A stretch of DNA of 18,756 nt from Planctomycetota bacterium (lineage in GTDB: Bacteria; Planctomycetota; MHYJ01; JACPRB01), in contig JACQFK010000049.1 in assembly GCA_016200125.1 (NCBI GenBank), positions 1-18,756 of the forward strand. The letters are read 5' to 3'. A program made the translations under genes and the position numbers. Position 1 is the first letter of the stretch; the number at the start of each line of letters is the position of its first letter. Under the pieces are notes generated by a model. It searched no databases. It saw only the letters and a list, made by a program, of their open reading frames with translations, and was not told the DNA's origin. Of this stretch, positions 17,743-18,756 are shown piece by piece.

Positions 17743-17793
17743 CGGACCGGCCGGGTCCGGGGAGAATTCCCTGCCGAGGCGGACTCCTCCGCC
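17743..17793. promoter_or_regulatory. Activator dyads between divergent USP and HPF-like genes
   Basis: CGGGGA-GAAT-TCCCTG (17758-17773; five of six arm pairs match) and GGCGGA-CTCC-TCCGCC (17778-17793; all six match) have centres 20 bp apart. They lie about -66 and -86 from the leftward predicted start and -87 and -67 from the rightward one. A further repeat CGGACC-N5-GGTCCG (17743-17759) lies beside them, with different spacing. The first two match the dyads at 15566 and 13101. Confidence 0.65.
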
Positions 17794-17825
17794 GAAACCG
17801 CAGGGGGATGACTGAGCAGGGAGGC

Positions 17826-17841
17826 GGGCACGATGCTTGCT
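17826..17841 (+). promoter_or_regulatory. Sigma-54 promoter of the HPF-like gene
   Basis: GGGCACGATGCTTGCT differs from TGGCACG-N4-TTGCW only at the first base, with GG (17827-17828) and GC (17839-17840) 10 nt apart. The predicted start near 17852 leaves a leader containing GGAGG before ATG 17881. It also shows that the in-frame ATG at 17833 lies inside the promoter and cannot be the start. Confidence 0.83.
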
Positions 17842-17880
17842 GAGTTTCTATCGGGCCGCGGGCCCTTTCCGGAGGAACCG

Positions 17881-18174
17881 ATGAATCTTCCCTTCGAGCT
17901 CAGGCAGAAGAACGTGGAGCTCCCCGCCGCGATGGCCGGGGAGATCCGGACCCGCGCCGAGAGGCTGGATCACTTCTTCAATCGCATCATGCGCTGCAGG
18001 GTCAGCGTCGAGGGCCCGGGCGATCTCACGGTTCCCGGAGCGCAGATCGTGGTCCAGAAGCAGTCCGCGGCGAACCTGGAGCTCGCCTTGAAGGCAGCCT
18101 TCGACGCCGCGTCGCGGCGCCTGGAGGATCATGTCCGCCGCACCCGGGGCTTCGTGAAGACGCACGCGCCCTGA
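17881..18174 (+). CDS. Short HPF/RaiA-like ribosome hibernation factor
   Basis: This 97-residue protein resembles the HPF/RaiA (YfiA) family, which binds the 30S decoding region and silences or protects ribosomes in resting cells. Visible family features are LPFELRQKNVELPAAMAGEIRTRAERLDHFF, then RIMRCRVSVEG, DLTVPGAQIVVQK and ALKAAFDAASRRLEDHVRRTRG. Compared with the RIM(R/S)CRVVVEAP...IDLTVPGGELVV form I remember from longer members, about 14-16 residues between the two central strands (the His/Lys-rich HRHHHKG-type segment) are missing. It lacks the C-terminal dimerisation domain of long HPF. ATG 17881 has GGAGG 5 nt upstream. It is monocistronic with its own sigma-54 promoter. Confidence 0.84.
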   Translation: MNLPFELRQKNVELPAAMAGEIRTRAERLDHFFNRIMRCRVSVEGPGDLTVPGAQIVVQKQSAANLELALKAAFDAASRRLEDHVRRTRGFVKTHAP

Positions 18175-18180
18175 ACCCCC

Positions 18181-18756
18181 TCAGGCCCGCTTGACCGACG
18201 TCTCCTTCCGGCCGGGAGATCCCGTCATCCGGCGCACGTAGACCGGGCAGGGAGCCGCGCGGATGACTTCCGCCGCGACGCTGCGGTCGAGCCCGGGCAC
18301 CTGTTCCGGGCGACCCTCGGTGGTCATGCAGATGAGACCCGCGTCCAGCTCCCGGGCCAGGCTCGGAATCTCCACGCCCGCCATCCCGAGGCGGCGTTCC
18401 GCCACCGCGGACACCCCCTGGGAGGAAAGCCGGGAGGCGATCTGCCGCAGGTACTCGGTCGGATCGTCGTGGGTGAACTGATAGGACACGCCGCGGTATC
18501 CGTCGGACATCAGGAGTCCCAGGCCGACGCGGACCAAGTGCACCTCGGCGCCCAGGCTGCGGGCGAGGGACGCGACGTCGTCCAGGACCTCCTCGGACCC
18601 CGGAGTGCCGTCCACGGGGACCACGATCCGATCCCACTCTCCGATGCGCGTGCCCGGCCGGCAGAGCAGCGCGGGCGCCCGCGACGAGCGGACGACCTCC
18701 TCGGCCACGCTTCCCATCATCAGGCGGTCCAGCCCGGTGCGGCCGTGGGTGGCCAT
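18181..18756 (-). CDS. Tandem universal stress protein (N-terminus beyond right edge)
   Basis: These are the last 191 or so residues of another tandem USP; the gene continues past the right edge, since the first visible residues ([22 protein letters not shown]) are the ATP loop near the end of domain 1, not a true start. Domain 2 begins [18 protein letters not shown] and reaches [23 protein letters not shown], where the expected HGRSG-x9-GS loop is rewritten and probably no longer binds ATP normally. The tail is [14 protein letters not shown]. It converges on the HPF-like gene with 6 bp between stop codons. Its promoter is not in the window. Confidence 0.92.
   Translation of the reverse strand: MATHGRTGLDRLMMGSVAEEVVRSSRAPALLCRPGTRIGEWDRIVVPVDGTPGSEEVLDDVASLARSLGAEVHLVRVGLGLLMSDGYRGVSYQFTHDDPTEYLRQIASRLSSQGVSAVAERRLGMAGVEIPSLARELDAGLICMTTEGRPEQVPGLDRSVAAEVIRAAPCPVYVRRMTGSPGRKETSVKRA

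Noticed and set aside
17833..17880. Longer start for the HPF-like protein at ATG 17833
   Set aside because: The ATG lies inside the sigma-54 promoter, upstream of its predicted transcript start. ATG 17881 has a GGAGG site and the family-like N-terminus.

Overview
The window comes from a high-GC bacterium with tightly packed operons and ATGA stop/start overlaps. It carries two sigma-54 activator (EBP) genes and at least five sigma-54 (-24/-12) promoters. The lineage cannot be fixed from 18.7 kb. The gene content would suit an uncultured or soil-type lineage such as Acidobacteriota, Myxococcota/Desulfobacterota-like or another high-GC candidate phylum. I see no rRNA, tRNA, CRISPR array, insertion sequence or phage gene.

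Region 1 (1-5895, + strand) is the 3' half of an uptake [NiFe]-hydrogenase operon. In order: the last 78 codons of the large subunit (DPCxxC active-site motif), a NifU-like protein, a DUF5947-type zinc-ribbon protein, a conserved hydrogenase-locus protein, the endopeptidase that matures the large subunit, hypA, hypB, and a sigma-54 activator whose ATG overlaps the hypB stop. The set resembles high-affinity (group 1h-like) hydrogenase loci. The activator is odd: it has an N-terminal IPT/TIG immunoglobulin-like domain, then two PAS domains, the AAA+ domain and a Fis-type HTH.

Region 2 (5892-8947, - strand) is a four-gene envelope operon: a lipoprotein with a phospholipase-C-like HTxQDSxxH motif, two polytopic membrane proteins and a YceK/YidQ-type lipoprotein. 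A sigma-54-like promoter lies at 8982-8997.

Region 3 (9113-12000, + strand) is a two-component system: a membrane histidine kinase followed by an NtrC-family response regulator with an intact GAFTGA loop. The kinase appears to be expressed from an ordinary extended -10 promoter as a nearly leaderless mRNA.

Region 4 (12107-18756) is a stress/dormancy island: ferritin-like protein + DksA/TraR protein; tandem USP + AcuB-like CBS protein + tandem USP; tandem USP + Cys-rich lipoprotein; tandem USP; short HPF/RaiA-like protein; and a final tandem USP that runs off the right edge. Five transcription units start at sigma-54 promoters that I can read directly. Dyads of the form CGGA-N4-TCCG lie 65-95 bp upstream of them, usually in pairs 19-20 bp apart. 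My inference is that the adjacent histidine kinase/response regulator binds these dyads and switches on a hibernation programme (USPs, CBS protein, ribosome hibernation factor, DksA, ferritin-like protein), next to a hydrogenase suited to scavenging H2 during persistence. In content this parallels the mycobacterial DosR dormancy regulon, but with sigma-54 control.
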